A stretch of DNA of 64,000 bases, taken from Nothophaeocryptopus gaeumannii (taxonomy: Eukaryota > Ascomycota > Dothideomycetes > Mycosphaerellales > Mycosphaerellaceae). Location of the stretch: NCBI GenBank assembly GCA_031771865.1, contig JASISA010000042.1, positions 2,349,501 through 2,413,500 of the forward strand, given 5' to 3'. Position numbers and translations under genes: made by a program. Within the stretch, counting starts at the first letter, position 1, and the number at the start of each line of letters is the position of its first letter. The notes beneath the pieces were generated by a model that made no database searches, had not been told where the DNA came from, and worked only from the letters and a program-made list of their open reading frames with translations. Shown piece after piece: positions 63,474 through 64,000 of this stretch.

Positions 63474-63478
63474 CCGGG
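63474..63478 (+). repeat. Target-site duplication CCGGG (right)
   Basis: Follows the CA end of the solo LTR. Confidence 0.85.
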
Positions 63479-64000
63479 AGCCTTGTCGTTCGGTAGTCTT
63501 TAGACTACTTTTCGTACCTCCTCTTCTATAATTTCGCATGCTATATTAACAGGTTCTAGGTATGTAGTACTCTCGATATCTAATGTGTCTACGGGCTCTA
63601 GTATTAGGAAAAGGGCTGTCCGTAGGATCTCTGTTTTCGCACTATCCGTCGTGAACTAATCGTTATTGTATATTAGTGTAGGTATCTAGGGAGGTCGAAT
63701 AGGGCTATCGCTATTATTTGCCTACTTAGCTAGCTTCCACATTCCCTATAGCTCGCTAGCGGTTTTGTGAACCGGGGTCCTCTACTAATTTCCTTTTCTC
63801 TATCTAGATAGTTCTCTTTTTCTCCTAGTTTCGTGCCCTCTACTCCTTCTAGTACTCCTCGCTCCCTATCTATTATGCATGCCGTCTTGCCTACCGAGCC
63901 TCCTGAATCGCATGTAGTACTACCGGCACACTCCTTGGATCTAGCGGCCGATATGTTTTACGCCGGACAACAAGGTCCCTTGTCTCCTATAGAGTATTGC

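Larger units (their letters stand above)
60991..64000 (-). mobile_element. Non-LTR retrotransposon (LINE), heavily RIP-mutated, runs off the right edge
   Basis: The minus strand, read through many stops, gives a reverse transcriptase: RLPNDKAPG (64-63.48 kb side of the solo LTR), then DEILNKCIKK, then AFNKVNYERLIYNLRYRR (62.7 kb), GSTISPILFLFFIASLLEG (about 62.5-62.6 kb) and the active-site region GFVDNIY (about 62.46 kb), where the YxDD box is degraded to FVDN. HGAKFAPKKYKVIYF follows. These are the conserved blocks of Tad1/I-type LINEs. TA dinucleotides and TAG/TAA stops dominate, indicating intense RIP; no protein can be made. The endonuclease part lies to the right, beyond the window. 60.99-62 kb would correspond to the 3' half (RNase H/zinc-knuckle side). 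Confidence 0.85.

Noticed and set aside
63113..63478. MITE with terminal inverted repeats instead of a solo LTR
   Set aside because: The 7-base inverted ends are TG...CA with a 5-base non-TA duplication, the pattern of LTR retrotransposons rather than DNA-transposon MITEs.
1..64000. tRNA or rRNA genes
   Set aside because: I scanned for GGTTCGAATCC-like B boxes and rRNA blocks. The GTTCGA-type hits fall inside protein genes or lack a matching acceptor stem.
1..64000. Bacterial-type features (operons, ribosome-binding sites, CRISPR)
   Set aside because: Introns in most genes and fungal-specific families show a eukaryotic nuclear sequence.

Overview
The window is nuclear DNA of a filamentous ascomycete, most likely a dothideomycete. 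Most genes carry short introns (about 48-150 bases, many 48-85) with GT...AG ends and CTAAC/CTGAC branch sites. Fungal-specific families dominate, and several transposon copies carry in-frame stops and a TA-rich composition typical of repeat-induced point mutation (RIP). There are no operons, ribosome-binding sites or CRISPR arrays. All exon boundaries were deduced by eye from splice signals and frame continuity. For most multi-exon genes the exon lengths sum to a multiple of three, which supports the models.

Layout. 0.3-20.6 kb is a gene-rich housekeeping and metabolic block: a small BTB protein; a divergent aldoxime dehydratase / nitrilase pair; a seven-helix fungal rhodopsin-like membrane protein; an APC amino-acid/choline-type permease; mitochondrial pyruvate carrier subunit 1; a secreted, GPI-like CAP protein; an MFS transporter; NAD-dependent glycerol-3-phosphate dehydrogenase; and the autophagy kinase Atg1.

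21.5-45 kb is an accessory, repeat-influenced island. It starts with a DUF3435 tyrosine-recombinase-type gene (the family that includes Starship captains) broken by a single-base frameshift. It continues with an APH-fold kinase flanked by a truncated relative of a gene 4 kb away, a RIP-damaged Tc1/mariner element, a small protein with an N-myristoylation start, a C2H2 protein, a second broken transposase, a gene fragment made of a 283-base tandem duplication, and a protein with a duplicated WPPxVxR...FWPQRW module. A PrsW-like membrane protease, a type II NADH dehydrogenase and a cytochrome P450 follow, and the block ends in degraded repeat DNA at 43.4-45.1 kb.

45.1-60 kb returns to ordinary genes: a small hypothetical protein, a DUF924-like protein, a large disordered protein, an L-serine/threonine dehydratase, a three-finger C2H2 regulator preceded by almost 3 kb of apparently non-coding DNA, and mevalonate kinase with a long N-terminal extension.

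60.2-64 kb is repeat DNA: diverging copies of a short GAGCTAGTCTACCAGA motif, a (TAA)8 tract, and a heavily mutated non-LTR retrotransposon on the minus strand. That retrotransposon is interrupted by a clean 356-base solo LTR with a perfect 5-base target duplication.

Functional links visible from sequence: the aldoxime dehydratase and nitrilase catalyse consecutive steps (aldoxime to nitrile to acid) and share one 0.94-kb intergenic region. Most other neighbours appear metabolically unrelated. The mobile-element remnants suggest repeated insertion, RIP, truncation and later insertion of an element that escaped RIP.
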